A stretch of DNA of 64,000 nt, from NCBI RefSeq assembly GCF_022539505.1, contig NC_061510.1, forward strand, positions 94,194,292-94,258,291, given 5' to 3'. This stretch comes from Lolium rigidum (taxonomy: Eukaryota > Streptophyta > Magnoliopsida > Poales > Poaceae). Under the pieces are notes generated by a model. It was not told where the DNA came from and did no database searches. It worked only from the letters and a program-made list of their open reading frames with translations. A program made the translations under genes and the position numbers. Below are positions 10,307 to 21,775 of the stretch, one piece after another (position 1 is the stretch's first letter; each line of letters begins with the position of its first letter).

Positions 10307-11900
10307 TGATGGCGTGTAGTTGACACGTCCGTTGGGAACCCCAAGAGGAAGGTGTGATGCGCACAGCAGCAAGTTTTCCCTCAGAAAGAAACCAAGGTTT
10401 ATCGAACCAGGAGGAGCCAAGAAGCACGTTGAAGGTTGATGGTGGCGGAGTGTAGTGCGCCGCAACACCACGGATACCGGCGCCAACGTGGAACCTGCAC
10501 AACACAATCACAGAACTTTGCCCCAACGTAACAGTGAGGTTGTCAATCTCATCGGCTTGCTGTAAACAAAGGATTAGATGTATATTGTGGATGATGATGT
10601 TTGTTTGCGAAGAACAGTAAAGAACAATTGCAGCAGTTTGTATTTCAGATGTAAAGAATAGGACCGGGGTCCACAGTTCACTAGCGGTGTCTCTCCCATA
10701 AGATAGCAGATGTTGGGTGAACAAATTACAGTTGAACAATTGACAAATAAAGAAGGCATAACAATGCACATACATATATCATGATGAGTACTATGAGATT
10801 TAATCAGGCATTACGACAAAGTACATAGACCGCTATCCAGCATGCATCTATGCCTAAAAAGTCCACCTTCAGGTTATAATCCGAACCCCCTCCAGTATTA
10901 AGTTGTAAACAACAGACAATTGCATTAAGTATGGTGCGTAATGTAATCAACACAAATATCCTTAGACAAAGCATCGATGTTTTATCCCTAGTAGCAACAG
11001 CACATCCACAACCTTAGAACTTTCCGTCACTCTGTCCTAGATTTAATGGAGGCATGAACCCACTATCGAGCATAAATACTCCCTCTTGGAGTCACAAGTA
11101 TCAACTTGGCAGAGCCTCTACTAGCAACGGAGAGCATGCAAGAACATAAATAACATATATGATAGATTGATAATCAACTTGACATAGTATTCAATATTCA
11201 TCGGATCCCAACATACACAACATGAAGGATTACAAATAGATGATCTTGATCATGATAGGAAGCTCACAAGATCTAACATGATAGCACAATGGGGAGAAGA
11301 CGACCATCTAGCTACTTGCTATGGACCCATAGTCCAGGGGTGAACTACTCACACATCGATCCGGAGGCGATCATGGCGATGAAGAGACCTCCGGGAGATG
11401 ATTCCCATCTCCGGCAGGGTGCCGGAGACGATCTCCCGAATCCCCGAGATGGGATTGGCGGCGGCGGCGTCTCTGGAAGGTTTTCCGTATCGTGGCTCTC
11501 GGTACTGGGGGTTTCGCGACGGAGGCTTTAAGTAGGCGGAAGGGCGGAGTCGGGAGAGTCACGGGGGCCCCACACGCTAGGGCCGCGCGGGCCCCCTCTA
11601 GGCCGCGCCCTAGTGTGGCGGCGCCCCGTGGCCCCACTTCGTCTCCCCTCCGGTCTTCTGGAAGCTTCGTGTAAAAATAGGCCCCTGGGCGTTGATTTCG
11701 TCCAATTCCGAGAATATTTCCTTACTAGGATTTACGAAACCAAAAACAGCAGAAAACAACAATCGGCTCTTCGGCATCTCGTCAATAGGTTAGTGCCGGA
11801 AAATGCATAATAATGACATATAATGTGTATAAAACATGTGAGTATCATCATAAAAGTAGCATGGAACATAAGAAATTATAGATACATTTGAGACGTATCA
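10307..11900 (-). mobile_element. Unclassified TG...CA retroelement-like insertion (1594 bp), copy A
   Basis: On the minus strand it runs from TGATACGTCTCAAATG to ...ACACGCCATCA. It is flanked by the perfect 5-bp direct repeat ATATC (10302-10306 and 11901-11905). TG/CA termini with a 5-bp TSD are LTR-retrotransposon hallmarks, so this may be a solo LTR or a non-autonomous LTR derivative; no protein of known type is encoded. Copy B at 15165-16880 shares its terminal sequences and GC-rich interior. Minus-strand open frames here are not recognised proteins. It interrupts the ULP1-like gene of the CACTA element. Confidence 0.75.
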
Positions 11901-11905
11901 ATATC

Positions 11906-12464
11906 CATTAACGATGTGTGGGTCAATGAACCCAACATCATGGATGTTCTTTACTCCGCATTCCTTAATCTTCATTCGGCATAATAGCGTACACAACAAT
12001 ATAGTTAGGACATATATATAGTGCAGGCAATGAACGAGATGGGGTAGAAATAAATCACTTACAGAACGTAGCAACTGATGATAGATTTGTCGAGCTCGCG
12101 CAGATTGAAAAGCTGGAACAATTCACTCGGATGAATTGTTACATAGTAATGTTTGAAATGATGCTCATGTCTAACTTCCGCATAAATATATTCTTTGGCG
12201 TTTTTATTTTTTATGTAACCCTTGTACCAATTTAGCAGATTTTTCATTTGTTGAGGTAGATCCTCTTCTCGCGCAGGCTCGACGAGGGGACCATTCCGCA
12301 CATATGTAATTACCTGGTTTACTCATTGGCGCCTCCTCAAGGCCTAACACTGCACGAAGAGTCATACCTAAGTTGGCCGCTTGTTCTCTGGCACTCGTTA
12401 CAGTCAATCCATGTGCTGCCGCAGCTGCTATGATATCGGGGGCATTCGGACCGGCGGCTTTCAC
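11906..12464 (-). pseudogene. ULP1-like domain, N-terminal part, in CACTA element
   Basis: Minus-strand frames read PLVEPAREEDLPQQMKNLLN, then YIYAEVRHEHHFKHYYVTIH, then ELFQLFNLRELDKSIISCYV followed by a GTAAGT donor, and a further exon ECGVKNIHDVGFIDPHIVNG that stops at the TG...CA insertion. This is the region preceding the catalytic His in CACTA-borne ULP1-like proteins (LDKSIISCY is characteristic). A frameshift separates it from the upstream MKAAGPNAPDIIAAAAAHGL frame. It is non-functional as it stands. Confidence 0.7.
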
Positions 12465-12486
12465 TATGAGCGGGGCAATCGATTGT

Positions 12487-14343
12487 TTACTTTGTTCCCG
12501 AGCTGGGCAACTCGTTTCCCGCTTTTTTACTTGCTATTTCTTTCTCGGCCTCCTCCAAGGCTTTCTTCTCCTGCTTCTCCGCCCGCTCTTTCTTCTCCTT
12601 CAACATGAGTGCCTGCCTACGAAGTTCACGTGCATAGTCGTCAGGCAGATTCTTCGCGGCTTGGAACGGTGTGCTCAAAAATGACTTAGCCCACTTCTTT
12701 TGATCATCGGAAAATACCGGCTTGGGCTCGGGCTCTCTTTTCTTCTTGCAGTCCGCCTTCCATTTCTCATAATCAGCGAGTCGCGGCCGCGTCGACTTCC
12801 TCGGCACTACGTTCCCAAGGCCTTGTGGGGAGAGGCTTCGGTGATGGCTCCGGCACCTTTGTGGTCTTAGGTACATAAGGGTCTCAGGTTAATAGTCCAG
12901 GACTGCTTCGCTTCTTCGCCGGAGGTGGATTGGGGCGGCGTCTCGCTACCCTCCCGGGGCGGACTGGGGGGCGGCGGCTGCTTACCCGCCGGAGGTGAAT
13001 TGGGGGGCGGCGTCGGCTCACGTGAAGGAGGTGTAGGTGAAGCACCACCACCGCCGCCACCGCCACCACCACCGTAGGGGGTGGACTTGTTGGCCTTAGC
13101 GCCTCGCCTGGAAACTTGATAAACTTCTTTTGCCATAGAATGAACTGGCGCTTGACATCTCCAAGTCTTCTCTCCCCTCAGGTGTAGCAATGTCAATCTC
13201 CAGGTCCTCAAACCCTTGTACTATGTCCTCCACCATGACACGAGCATAGCCATCTTGAATGGGCTTGTTGTGGTGGAGTGCTCCAGGTTCACATGGTAAA
13301 GCACTGCCGATGGCTACCTTCATGGACATGTTCCCCATTGGATAATACAGATGACATTCTTTCATTTCCTTTACATCGTCCACGGGGTAGCGAGGAGGCT
13401 CCGGTGCAGTAATTTCGATCTCCAGAGGCTCCGGTGCAGTAATTTCGATCGTCGGTGCATGTGCACCAGCCGGTGGGGGCTCCGTGGAAGCCACGCTGCT
13501 TCTCCGCTGCTGGCTTCCGACATCCGGTGGATGATCTTCATGCGTCCGAGCTGCCTCTCTTTCTTGTACTAGACCATCCAGGGTTTTCTTCATCTCATTG
13601 AATTCCGATGCCAACCGCGCCACAACATCTTTTTCCCGATCCGCCTTTCTCTTACGGCTTCTGTAACTGTAGGGGTCATTTTCCTGGGAAAACCCTTCTT
13701 CCCACGAAACGCCGGCGCGTTTTCCTCGTACACGTCCTCCATGTTCAGGATTCCCGAGGGCTTTTGTCAGCTGGTCATTCTCTCTGTTGAACTTGATCTT
13801 CCCCTCTTGAGCATCCCTCATTGCGTCAATAAGGGCTTGGGTGGGTTTAAACTTTGTGTCTCGGTGAACACACTCCCCTGTCACCGGGTCTAGCGTTCCC
13901 CCATGCCCGTACCACCAGCTTTTGGCCCTAGGGTCCCATCCTCGGTACCTAGAGGGATTCCTCGCTCCCTCGGGTCATCCTCCATCTTCACGCCACTTAG
14001 GCTCAGAAAGGCGGTACCCTCCTGGCCCCATAATATGATTGTACTGCTTCTTAGCCGCATTTGCCTTATTTTTATCCGATATGGCCTTGAATTCCTCGGA
14101 TTTCTTTTGCCTCACAAATTCGGGCCAATCATCTTTAATCTTCTCATACTGTCCGGTGAAATCCGGAGTCTTCCCCTTCTCGACAAATTGAGCAGCTATT
14201 TTTTTCTTGTATGTGCGGAATGCTGTGGCCATCTTCTGAAGAGCGAACTCTTTGACCAGCCTCCTCCTCTTACGTCCCTCCGGATCGTCGTTACCGAATT
14301 CATCTTTTTTGCGGTATTCCGGAGGTAGAACGAAATGCTCCAT
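12487..14343 (-). pseudogene. CACTA second-protein (TNP1/TNPA-like) ORF, frameshifted
   Basis: Four overlapping minus-strand frames join by single frameshifts into one protein. 14343-13975 has KRRRLVKEFALQKMATAF, DFTGQYEKIKDDWPEFVRQ and the MGPGGYR block. 13884-13096 has ALGNPEHGGRVRGKRAGVSW and an R/K/E coiled-coil-like stretch. 13211-12867 has a Gly run then Pro-rich repeats. 12876-12487 has EPKPVFSDDQKKWAKSFL and a K/E-rich helix. The order matches the non-catalytic protein of Triticeae CACTA elements, thought to bind the subterminal repeats. The poly-Gly (GGN) run at about 13047-13078 is a likely slippage site. Confidence 0.8.
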
Positions 14344-14344
14344 A

Positions 14345-15159
14345 AGCGTTCTCCGAGCATTCCTTTTTCTTTCTCTTGCCGACGAAGCTCGGAACCAACA
14401 TGTGCCTTCACTGGCTCATGCCATTCCTGGACGGTGATCGGGACGCTGTCTCTAACAACGACTCCGCATTGGTTGATGAACTTGGTGTACGCCTCTTCGG
14501 GCTCCAGCGGCTTGCCTTTTGGACTGACAACATCAATGGTATATATCACTCCTTGTTTCAGCGTCTTGGTTTTGCCACGCTTTGTCTTCACCGATTTTTT
14601 CGACAATCTTATGTTCCTTGCGTCAGCTGCAAAATCTTTGAACTCTCTGTCGATCTTTCTCCATTGCGTTCCATCTGCGGGGTGTCTCAACTGCCCGTCC
14701 GACTTACGGTCCTCTTTATGCCATCGCAACAACTTGGCATGCTCTTTGTTCCTGAACAGACGTTTCAACCGTGGTATTATAGGAGCATACAACATCACCT
14801 TGGCGGGAACCCTCTTCCTGGATTTCTGGCCCTCAACATCGTCACCAGGGTCATTGCCTCTGATCTTATAACGCAATGCAGTGCATACCGGACATTTATT
14901 CAAATTCTCGTATTCACCGCGGTAGAAGATGCAGTCGTTGATGCATGCATGTATCTTCAGAACCTCTAAACCTAGAGGGTAGACAACCTTCTTTGCTTCG
15001 TATGTACTGGCGGGCAACTCATTATTCTTTGGAAACATATTCTTCAACATTTTCAGCAAGTTTTCAAATCCTGAGTCAGCTACACCTTCCCGTGCCTTCC
15101 ATTTCAGCAAATCCAGTGTGCAGCCCAGCTTTTTCAGACCATTATCACATCCGGGGTAC
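14345..15159 (-). pseudogene. TNP2 transposase middle fragment fused to the second ORF
   Basis: The minus-strand frame continues TNP2 with LYPGCDNGLKKLGCTLDLLK, GFENLLKMLKNMFP, the HACINDCIFYRGEYENLNKCP zinc-like block, RLKRLFRNKEHAKLLRWH and DGTQWRKIDREFKDFAADAR. These are conserved CACTA TNP2 (Transposase_21 N-terminal) motifs. Immediately after DARNIR, where an intact transposase would enter its catalytic domain, the frame switches to LSKKSVKTKRGKTKTLK...VPITVQEWHEP, which belongs to the second CACTA protein. The catalytic core has therefore been deleted and the two genes fused. Confidence 0.85.
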
Positions 15160-15164
15160 AGCGA

Positions 15165-16880
15165 TGATGTCTACGGGTGCTTCTATTCTTGTAGACAGTG
15201 TTGGGCCTCCAAGAGCAGAGGTTTGTAGAACAGCAGCAAGTTTCCCTTAAGTGGATCACCCAAGGTTTATCGATCTCGGGGAGGAAGAGGTCAAAGATAT
15301 CCCTCTCATGCAACCACTGCAACCACAAAGCAAGAAGTCTCTTGTGTCCCCAACACACCTAATAGGTGCACTAGTTCGGCGAAGAGATAGTGAAATACAT
15401 GTGGTATGAATAAGTATGAGTAGTAGCAACGGTGCCGTAAAATAGCTTGTCTGGCGTGTAGTTGATGGTGGTAGTATTGCAGCAGTAGTAACACAAGTAA
15501 AACAAGTAAACAAGCAGCGATAGCGATATTTAGGAACAAGGCCTAGGGAATAGACTTTCACTAGTGGACACTCTCAACATTGATCACATAACAGAATAGA
15601 TAAATGCATACTCTACACTCTTGTTGGATGATGAACACATTGCGTAGGATTACACGAACCCTCGATGCCGGAGTTAACAAGCTCCACAATTCAATGTTCA
15701 TATTTAAATAACCTTAGAGTGCATGAAAGATCAATTCGACTAAACCAAGTACTAACATAGCATGCACACTCGTCACCTTCATGCTATGTAGGAGGAATAA
15801 TACACATCAATACTATCATAGCAATAATTAACTTCATAATCTACAAGAGATCATAATCATAGCATAAACCAAGTACTAACACGGATGCACACACTGTCAC
15901 CATTACACCGTGCAGGAGGAATAAAACTACTTTAATAACATTGCTAGAGTAGCACATAGATAAATTGTGACACAAAATACATTGCAATCATAAAGAGATA
16001 TAAATAAGCACTTCACTATGCTCTTCATAACAGTGAATAAGTATTCTGTAAAATATAGCCTAAGAGACCCACACGGTGCACACACTGTCACCTTTACACA
16101 CGTGGGACAAGGAGTCTCCGGAGATCACATAAGTAAAACTCACTTGACTAGCATAATGACATCTAGATTACAAGCATCATCATATGAATCTCAATCATGT
16201 AAGGCAGCTCATGAGATTATTGTATTGAAGTACATAGGAGAGAGATGAACCACATAGCTACCGGTACAGCCCCGAGCCTCGATGGAGAACTACTCCCTCC
16301 TCATGGGAGCAGCAGCGGTGATGAAGATGGCGGTGGAGATGGCAGCGGTGCCGATGGAGAAGCCTTCCGGGGGCACTTCCCCGTTCCGGCAGGGTGCCGG
16401 AACAGAGACTCCTGTCCCCCAGATCTTGGCTTCGCGATGGCGGCGGCTCTGTAAGGTTTCTGCGGGTTTCGTTCTTCCGTATCGTGGTTTTAGGTCTGGG
16501 ACCTTTATATAGGCGAAGAGGCGGAGTCGGAGGGGCGACGAGGCGGCGACACCATAGGGGGGCGCGGCCAGGGCCCAGGCCGCGCCACCCTATCATTTGG
16601 GGCCCACAGGGCCCCCCTCTGGCGGCTCTCGGGTGTTCTGGATGCTTCCGATGAAAATAGGAACCTGGGTCTTGATTTCGTTCGATTCCGAGAATATTTC
16701 CTTACTAGGATTTCTGGAACCAAAAACAGTAGAAAACAGGAACTGGCACTTCGGCATCTTGTTAATAGGTTAGTTCCAGAAAATGCACGAATATGACATA
16801 AAGTGTGCATAAAACATGTAGATATCATCAATAATGTGGCATGGAATACAACAAATTATCGATACGTCGGAGACGTATGA
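15165..16880 (-). mobile_element. Unclassified TG...CA retroelement-like insertion (1716 bp), copy B
   Basis: It interrupts TNP2 codons exactly: the gene reads EDHKKSL up to the element and resumes LYPGC after it. A 5-bp TSD, AGCGA, lies at 15160-15164 and 16881-16885. Termini on the minus strand are TCATACGTCTCC (TG mutated to TC) and ...GTAGACATCA. The interior includes the GC-rich segment and the AATATTTCCTTACTAGGATT motif shared with copy A. No recognised coding sequence. It is the same family as copy A but clearly diverged, so these are independent insertions. Confidence 0.8.
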
Positions 16881-16885
16881 AGCGA

Positions 16886-17357
16886 CTTTTTGTGATCCTC
16901 TAACGTGCGATCCAAATTCTCCCTCTCCTTTTCAGTTTCGCAGCTTCTCCGTACATCAGCAATGGTCCGACCAAGTTCATCAACGGGCTCATCACGTGCC
17001 TCTTCTTCACCTTCCCCTTCACCTTCCCCACCTTCAGCATCCTCCATGAAAGTATCACCGAAATGATCAAGATAGTTGTCATCGATGAAATCATCCCCTT
17101 CTTCATCTTCTTCCATTATAACCCCTCTTTCTCCATGCTTGGTCCAACAATTATAGCTTGGCATGAAACCCTGCCGAAGCGGTGCATGTGAACATCTCTT
17201 GAGGAAGAGTAGCCCTTCCTGATTCTTACGGGCAACACATGGACGGATAACAAAACCCCCGCTTGTTCGCATTAGCCACTACGAGGAAATCTTTCAAACC
17301 CGTAGTGAACTCGCCGGAGAGTCGATTACCGTACATCCATTGCCGATTCATCTGCAT
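16886..17357 (-). pseudogene. TNP2 transposase N-terminal fragment
   Basis: It starts at an ATG near 17357 or 17351 (MNRQWMYGNRLSGEFTTGLK...), which matches the usual TNP2 start. After a one-base loss in a G run it continues FVIRPCVARKNQEGLLFLKR, then GFMPSYNCWTKHGERGV, an acidic EEDEEGDDFIDD stretch and DELGRTIADVRR, up to the TG...CA insertion. TNP2 is the catalytic CACTA transposase; here it is frameshifted, split and lacks its core. Confidence 0.85.
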
Positions 17358-17704
17358 TATTATAATATAAAATATATAATTAACCATCATGCATTTGTTA
17401 AACTAATTAACTAACTACAAACAATAAAAATCAAACAATGAATTACACACATATGCATATTTTATCAATGACACATCAAAGGTTCAAGTTGCTAACCGCG
17501 ATCGAGGAGGAAAAAATAAATGAGGAAGCTCAAGTGTGGCTCCGACACTTCATATCATGTTTGTTTCATGCTCTTGGAGCATTTCATCAAACACCTTGTG
17601 TGCATAAGAGGAACCAAAAGCAAACTTAACACCCCTTGTGAAGTTTGTGAAGAGAATGGCTCCAAATGGCTAAGTGCTGGCTGCTCGGATGGGTATATAT
17701 AGGG

Positions 17705-17900
17705 AGGGGCTTTAGTCGTGGTTGGCCTGGCAAACCGTGACTAAAGGTGCCCGAAGGCCTTTAGTCGCGGTTGACCTGGCCAACCGCGACTAAAGCCCCT
17801 CACGTACACCAGCTGGCCAGCGAGCGCCCTGGGTCGAGGCCTTTGGTCGCGGTTCGCCTGCCGAACCGCGACTAAAGGTCTCATTAGTCACGGTTCCAAA
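17705..17900. repeat. Right subterminal palindromic repeats of the CACTA element
   Basis: Facing AGTCGCGGTT / AACCGCGACT pairs mirror those at the left end. The outermost pair is degenerate (GTCGTGGTT, AACCGTGAC). Confidence 0.85.
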
Positions 17901-17995
17901 TATTTGGGGTCTAATGAGACTGGATGGAAGACCCTTTTTCCACCAGTGACTAGCTATGTTACTCCCATTACAAGTAATGTTACGTGTCGTTGAGA

Positions 17996-18450
17996 GGATC
18001 TTAGTAGGGTTTACAGCTAGTAGACACGGCCTGCTTGCACGAAAGTAATAATTCAGTGATGTACGTATGGACGATGAATATGCACAGGGGGAAGATCATG
18101 CCCTAATTCAGCGTCGATTGTATGCTCACGTGTTATTTGTCTAGCCTGTACTGCTGATTATGTCCGTGTAGTGTAGGCCACTATTGCCTATTGGAGTGGG
18201 CACTCAGTACACTATTATCAAAATGACGGCAAACATGGCTCTGCTGCATCCGTTCCATGTGCGAATCATACCGCACGAAACTTCATCGCTCTAGGTTCAC
18301 ACTCACGCACGTTGTCTGATTGATGAGATCCGTGGTGCCAGCGGCAGATCGCCACAGCGAATATCCACTCCGGTGTCATGATTCTCTCTTTCCCACCAGT
18401 TTTCGATAATAATAATTATTGATATTACGAAGATATTAATGGAGGTGGCA
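17996..18450. other. Intergenic, no gene
   Basis: No coding or repeat signal recognised. Confidence 0.4.
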
Positions 18451-18451
18451 T

Positions 18452-18816
18452 TTTGGCTCATAGGAATGCTCCTATTATACAAAATAATTAAAAAAACAAT
18501 TTTAAAAATGTCAAAAAATTCTGACATAATTTTTTTGTTGTACATCGTGACATTCTATGTTAGTGCACAAGTTTTCATGGAGAAACAACATTTTATGTGG
18601 CGTGTACAAAAAAGACAAAAAAATGTCCTATATGTAATCGTGTTATAGCATCAAAATTTGTCTTTTTTACTGGAGCCACAAATTTTTATAAATTTTTTTG
18701 AAAACTTGTGTACGAACATAAAATGTGTAGATGTACATGAAAATTTTTAGTTTAGAATTTTTTGACAGTTCGAAATTTTGATTCACACAATGGGAGCAAT
18801 GCTCCTATGAGCCAAA
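18452..18816. mobile_element. Foldback MITE with TTTGGCTCATAGGA ends
   Basis: Left end TTTGGCTCATAGGAATGCTC; right end GAGCAATGCTCCTATGAGCC followed by AAA. These are inverted repeats, each holding an internal GGAGCA..TGCTCC palindrome. The interior is AT-rich with TTTGTCTTTTTT-like stretches also found in the elements at 48.43 and 57.94 kb. Superfamily not assigned: the TSD is unclear. Confidence 0.75.
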
Positions 18817-18849
18817 GTGAATATCCCAGATATTAATTACATATAGTTT

Positions 18850-19190
18850 CTCCAACAACTAAATGTCCTACAATATTATGGATGCACACAAACCTACTGC
18901 AAAAACAAGAAGAAAAAGAAGGAAAAATCGCTACGGTGATAAAAAAAAACCCTGTAGCTGCAACACGAATCACCGCTAGGACATCACCCATAATCTGCGC
19001 TCAAAAAACAATGTCCTCTATAAGGTCTTTGTCAGACACAATCGTTAAGGCTAGACCTTAAATTTTCACCGTAGAGCAAGTCCGTTCTTCTCAAAACAAT
19101 ACCTCCAACAAAAAAAATCCTTTGCGCAACATAGCAGAATGCCAACTCCTCGGGCTTGGACGCATCACAACCATACATTATTCAATAGTA
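18850..19190 (-). mobile_element. Decayed LINE-related fragment
   Basis: The stretch around AGACCTTAAATTTTCACC and AAAACAATACCTCCAAC is a diverged version of the segment in the retroposon at 56464-57869 (GGACCTTGGATTTTCACCCC, AACAATGCCTCCACC). No ends or TSD are visible. Confidence 0.5.
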
Positions 19191-20339
19191 GAGGTGCAAA
19201 GTTCTAACCCTTATTTAGTACCCTCCAACCCTCTCTAGTTCAATCAAATAAACAAATTATTGGAAGTGATGCGAATTTTGAAGTGTTTCATTTGAGATAA
19301 AGATGATCATACACTACAGACAACAGTGTCAGGGTCTGTGTGCGCGGAATTGATCTGCAGTAGCCCAGATAGGATCTTCTTAGAGCATTATTGAAGTTCT
19401 CGAGAAAAAAATCTTGAAACATGCTTTGGTCTCTTTTAAAAAATAAAGCCTAACCTCTTGAGAAAACCACATTATTATTTTATCAAAACTTACAAGTGCA
19501 AGCCCTAATCAATATCTCAATGTGATATGTTTTGGGTATTTTTAGACCATATTCTTTTATGGTTGTTATCTATGTTGTAGAAAACTAGATAAATATGCAT
19601 ATCCATTGTGATCGAGATTAACATTTTTCGTTATGTTTTATTTGAACATCCTCTGCGTTGCGTGGACTACTGTCCTAGAAACTCCCACAGCTACTTTAAA
19701 TGTCATTTTCAAGTTTTCCAAAAAAAAAAATTAATCATCAAGTCTTGCAGAAATCAACCTACATGTAGCTCGAGCTACATGGCTACATTTTCACATAGCA
19801 GAATTACCGGTCCAAACCTGGTGCAACTAGATTTTCTGACAAACATTGTCCAACTAGATGGCAGATAGCCACGAATTATAACGACATATAGGAGATAGTT
19901 GTAGCACACAAGCACATTAGTTATTACTGGACGATAGAGAAGGAAATGTTTTCCTCCCGCGACTAAGAAGAAGGTGGTGATCTAGGGTTCCATCAGAATC
20001 ACGCGCGGATCCCTGCCTCCTCTGTGTGCCACTTCGGCTACGAGAGGGGTGTGGATCTCGAATCTGTGCTCGACGTTATAGTAAAGCTCTTAAAGTTCGA
20101 GTTTGGTCAGCAGCGACGTCATGGTGGTTGTGATTGTGATGTGTGGGACAAGAATAAGGTGTAATCACCTCCTCGTTCACCTCGACGGCGGCGATCTCGC
20201 CGGTGGCGCTGAGGAGGGCGGGGAATCATATTGTTGATGCTCCCATTGAGTGGTGGATCTTGTTTAGTCTACGTGTATCACATGTTTGGTGTGAGAAGAT
20301 TAAAATCAATTTAAGCGTTCAATTGCTACAACTACGGTT
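19191..20339. other. Intergenic, mostly unrecognised; 19.95-20.28 kb resembles grass LINE 5' sequence
   Basis: No gene. The GC-richer part near 20.0-20.25 kb has the look of a grass retroelement leader (CTAGGGTTCCATCAG, GGCGGCGATCTCGCCGG), but no reading frame or end was found. Confidence 0.3.
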
Positions 20340-20394
20340 TTGGGGCATTGGTCCTTAGGGCACGTGCACAACTTTCTGGCTGCCATAAACAAGT

Positions 20395-21165
20395 ATAGTT
20401 GCCAAGTTTCCGATTCGACGGGAACGAGAAACGGGAACGGGGGACGGGGAACGAGGGTGTCGAAAACTAGGGAACGCCATGGGTATACATCATCCATATG
20501 TTCCAATCCATGGAGGGGACGCGAACCCGCCAGTTTGGGAACGATGAATCGGGGACGATACAGTACATGGCAATAGATGGGCACGTCCTCTTCTAATTGT
20601 AGCCCATAGTAATAAAAAACGGCCCTAGTCTGTAAATCCTGTAAGCCGACGCACGTCTCTGCCCCATCTCTTCCTTTCTTGCGACCATGTCCTATGCGCC
20701 GCCAGGCTCAACCGCTCAAGCTGCCCACCATCGGCCACCGTTCAGCTGCAGTAGGCCACCATCAGCCACATGGTACTCGTCTCCGATTAGCATGTCCCCT
20801 ACTCCCCCTTTTCCTCCGAACTCGAGCTGATGTGCCTCCAAACATTGCTCTCCTTCTCGAAATAGACTTTCGCCCCGCTATATTAATATAGCAACCACAC
20901 GATACAAGCATGCTGGGGCTGCAGCACAACCAGACCCAAAAGAAACGGAAGAGAAAGAGAAAAGAAAACAAATGCCGACACCGGAAGCTCGACAAGAACC
21001 AAACATTGCTCTCCTCCGACCGTTTCGCAGCGGCAGTGAACCAACTGTACCGGAACGCGTTTCGGTAGCCGAATCACATCGTCCCCTACATCGTTTCCGA
21101 CTCCGAATCCGGGACAACGATTCCGGGTCGAGGGACGAGGCACCGTTCCCCGTTTCCGGCTACTA
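20395..21165. mobile_element. Possible TIR element rich in GGGAACGG motifs
   Basis: The left side reads CGGGAACGAGAAACGGGAAC. The right side reads CACCGTTCCCCGTTTCCGGC, partly its inverted complement. This suggests a degenerate DNA transposon of about 0.77 kb containing the small retroposon at 20855-20998. Ends and TSD are not resolved. Confidence 0.35.
20855..20998 (-). mobile_element. Very short LINE 3'-end insertion with 17-bp TSD
   Basis: A 144-bp insert flanked by the perfect direct repeat CCAAACATTGCTCTCCT (20838-20854 and 20999-21015). On the minus strand it ends ATATAGCGGGGCGAAAG, a typical grass LINE 3' end. It is strongly 5'-truncated. Confidence 0.85.
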
Positions 21166-21475
21166 AAACAACGCCATGCCGGCTTAGGTATTGGAGCCGA
21201 ATCGAAGGCTCGTTACAAGGTGATAGTGATCGTTGGGCGATCCAAGGACGTTGATATAATATTTTATTATGTCTGGGGCAATTTTCCTTCTTATGAACTT
21301 CTAGAATCGATTCGGATCCTTGTAGCAAAAGATATTTTTTACTCAACGAGATAATAATTAACAAAGGAACAATAATTCCAACACATTACTGAACCATGGT
21401 TTACAAGAAGATAAACTAGGTCATGGAGTATTGGATGATCGAGGGGCTACAGAAGTACAAAATCATCATTGGTCT
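21166..21475. other. Intergenic, no gene
   Basis: Nothing recognised. Confidence 0.4.
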
Positions 21476-21775
21476 TCAGATGGCGCATATATTGGCCGCC
21501 TGCCCGACGGGCATCTCCTCCTTGGAGCGCTGGTAGTCTTCCTCGCGAGCGGCTATCTGGGCGAGGCGTCTCAGGCGCTGCAGCTCCCAATCGCTGGCGG
21601 GGTGCTCCCAGTAGTCTTTCTCATTAGCAGCTAACTCGGCGAGACGTCGCAGCCGCTGCAGCTCCCACACGTTGCCGGGGTGCTCCCGGTAGCCTTCGTT
21701 GTCGAGAGCGGCTATCTGGGCGAGAAATCTCAGGCGCTGCAGCTCCCACGAGTTGGCAGGATGCTCAAACATCAT
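21476..21775 (-). CDS. Small ORF of three tandem WELQRLRRLA repeats, unrecognised
   Basis: A 99-codon frame with an ATG start at 21775 (MMFEHP...). It consists of three consecutive 26-27 aa repeats (about residues 4-30, 31-56 and 57-82). Each is built as EHPxxxWELQRLRxLAxIAAxxxxY, followed by a 17-aa tail. The open frame extends about 20 codons upstream without an ATG (IAWAEAISYERDEEER...), so this may be the last exon of a longer gene. Each repeat has the heptad-like L/A spacing of an amphipathic helix and an invariant Trp. Amino-acid conservation with variable linkers argues for past selection. I do not recognise a family and infer no function. The plus-strand frame opposite is a shadow. 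Confidence 0.5.
   Translation of the reverse strand: MMFEHPANSWELQRLRFLAQIAALDNEGYREHPGNVWELQRLRRLAELAANEKDYWEHPASDWELQRLRRLAQIAAREEDYQRSKEEMPVGQAANICAI

Larger units (their letters stand above)
9099..17948 (-). mobile_element. Complete-ended CACTA (En/Spm) DNA transposon, 8.85 kb
   Basis: It starts CACTGGTGGAAAAGGG and ends CCCTTTTTCCACCAGTG, the canonical CACTA terminal inverted repeats. Both sides are flanked by the 3-bp TSD ACT (9096-9098 and 17949-17951). Subterminal regions at 9.12-9.31 and 17.70-17.90 kb are packed with palindromic pairs of AGTCGCGGTT and AACCGCGACT, the probable transposase-binding repeats. Genes read on the minus strand, from TNP2 at the right to a ULP1-like protease at the left. 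Two later TG...CA insertions lie inside. The genes are broken, but the ends look intact, so it could still be mobilised in trans. Confidence 0.95.

Noticed and set aside
10200..10775. 191-codon minus-strand frame as a gene
   Set aside because: It runs across the border of the TG...CA insertion: the first part is insertion sequence and the end (HPADVEED...) is the ULP1-like exon; a fortuitous fusion.
20395..21165. hAT transposon assignment
   Set aside because: GGGAACGG-type ends are only partly complementary and no 8-bp TSD was found; listed as possible TIR element only.
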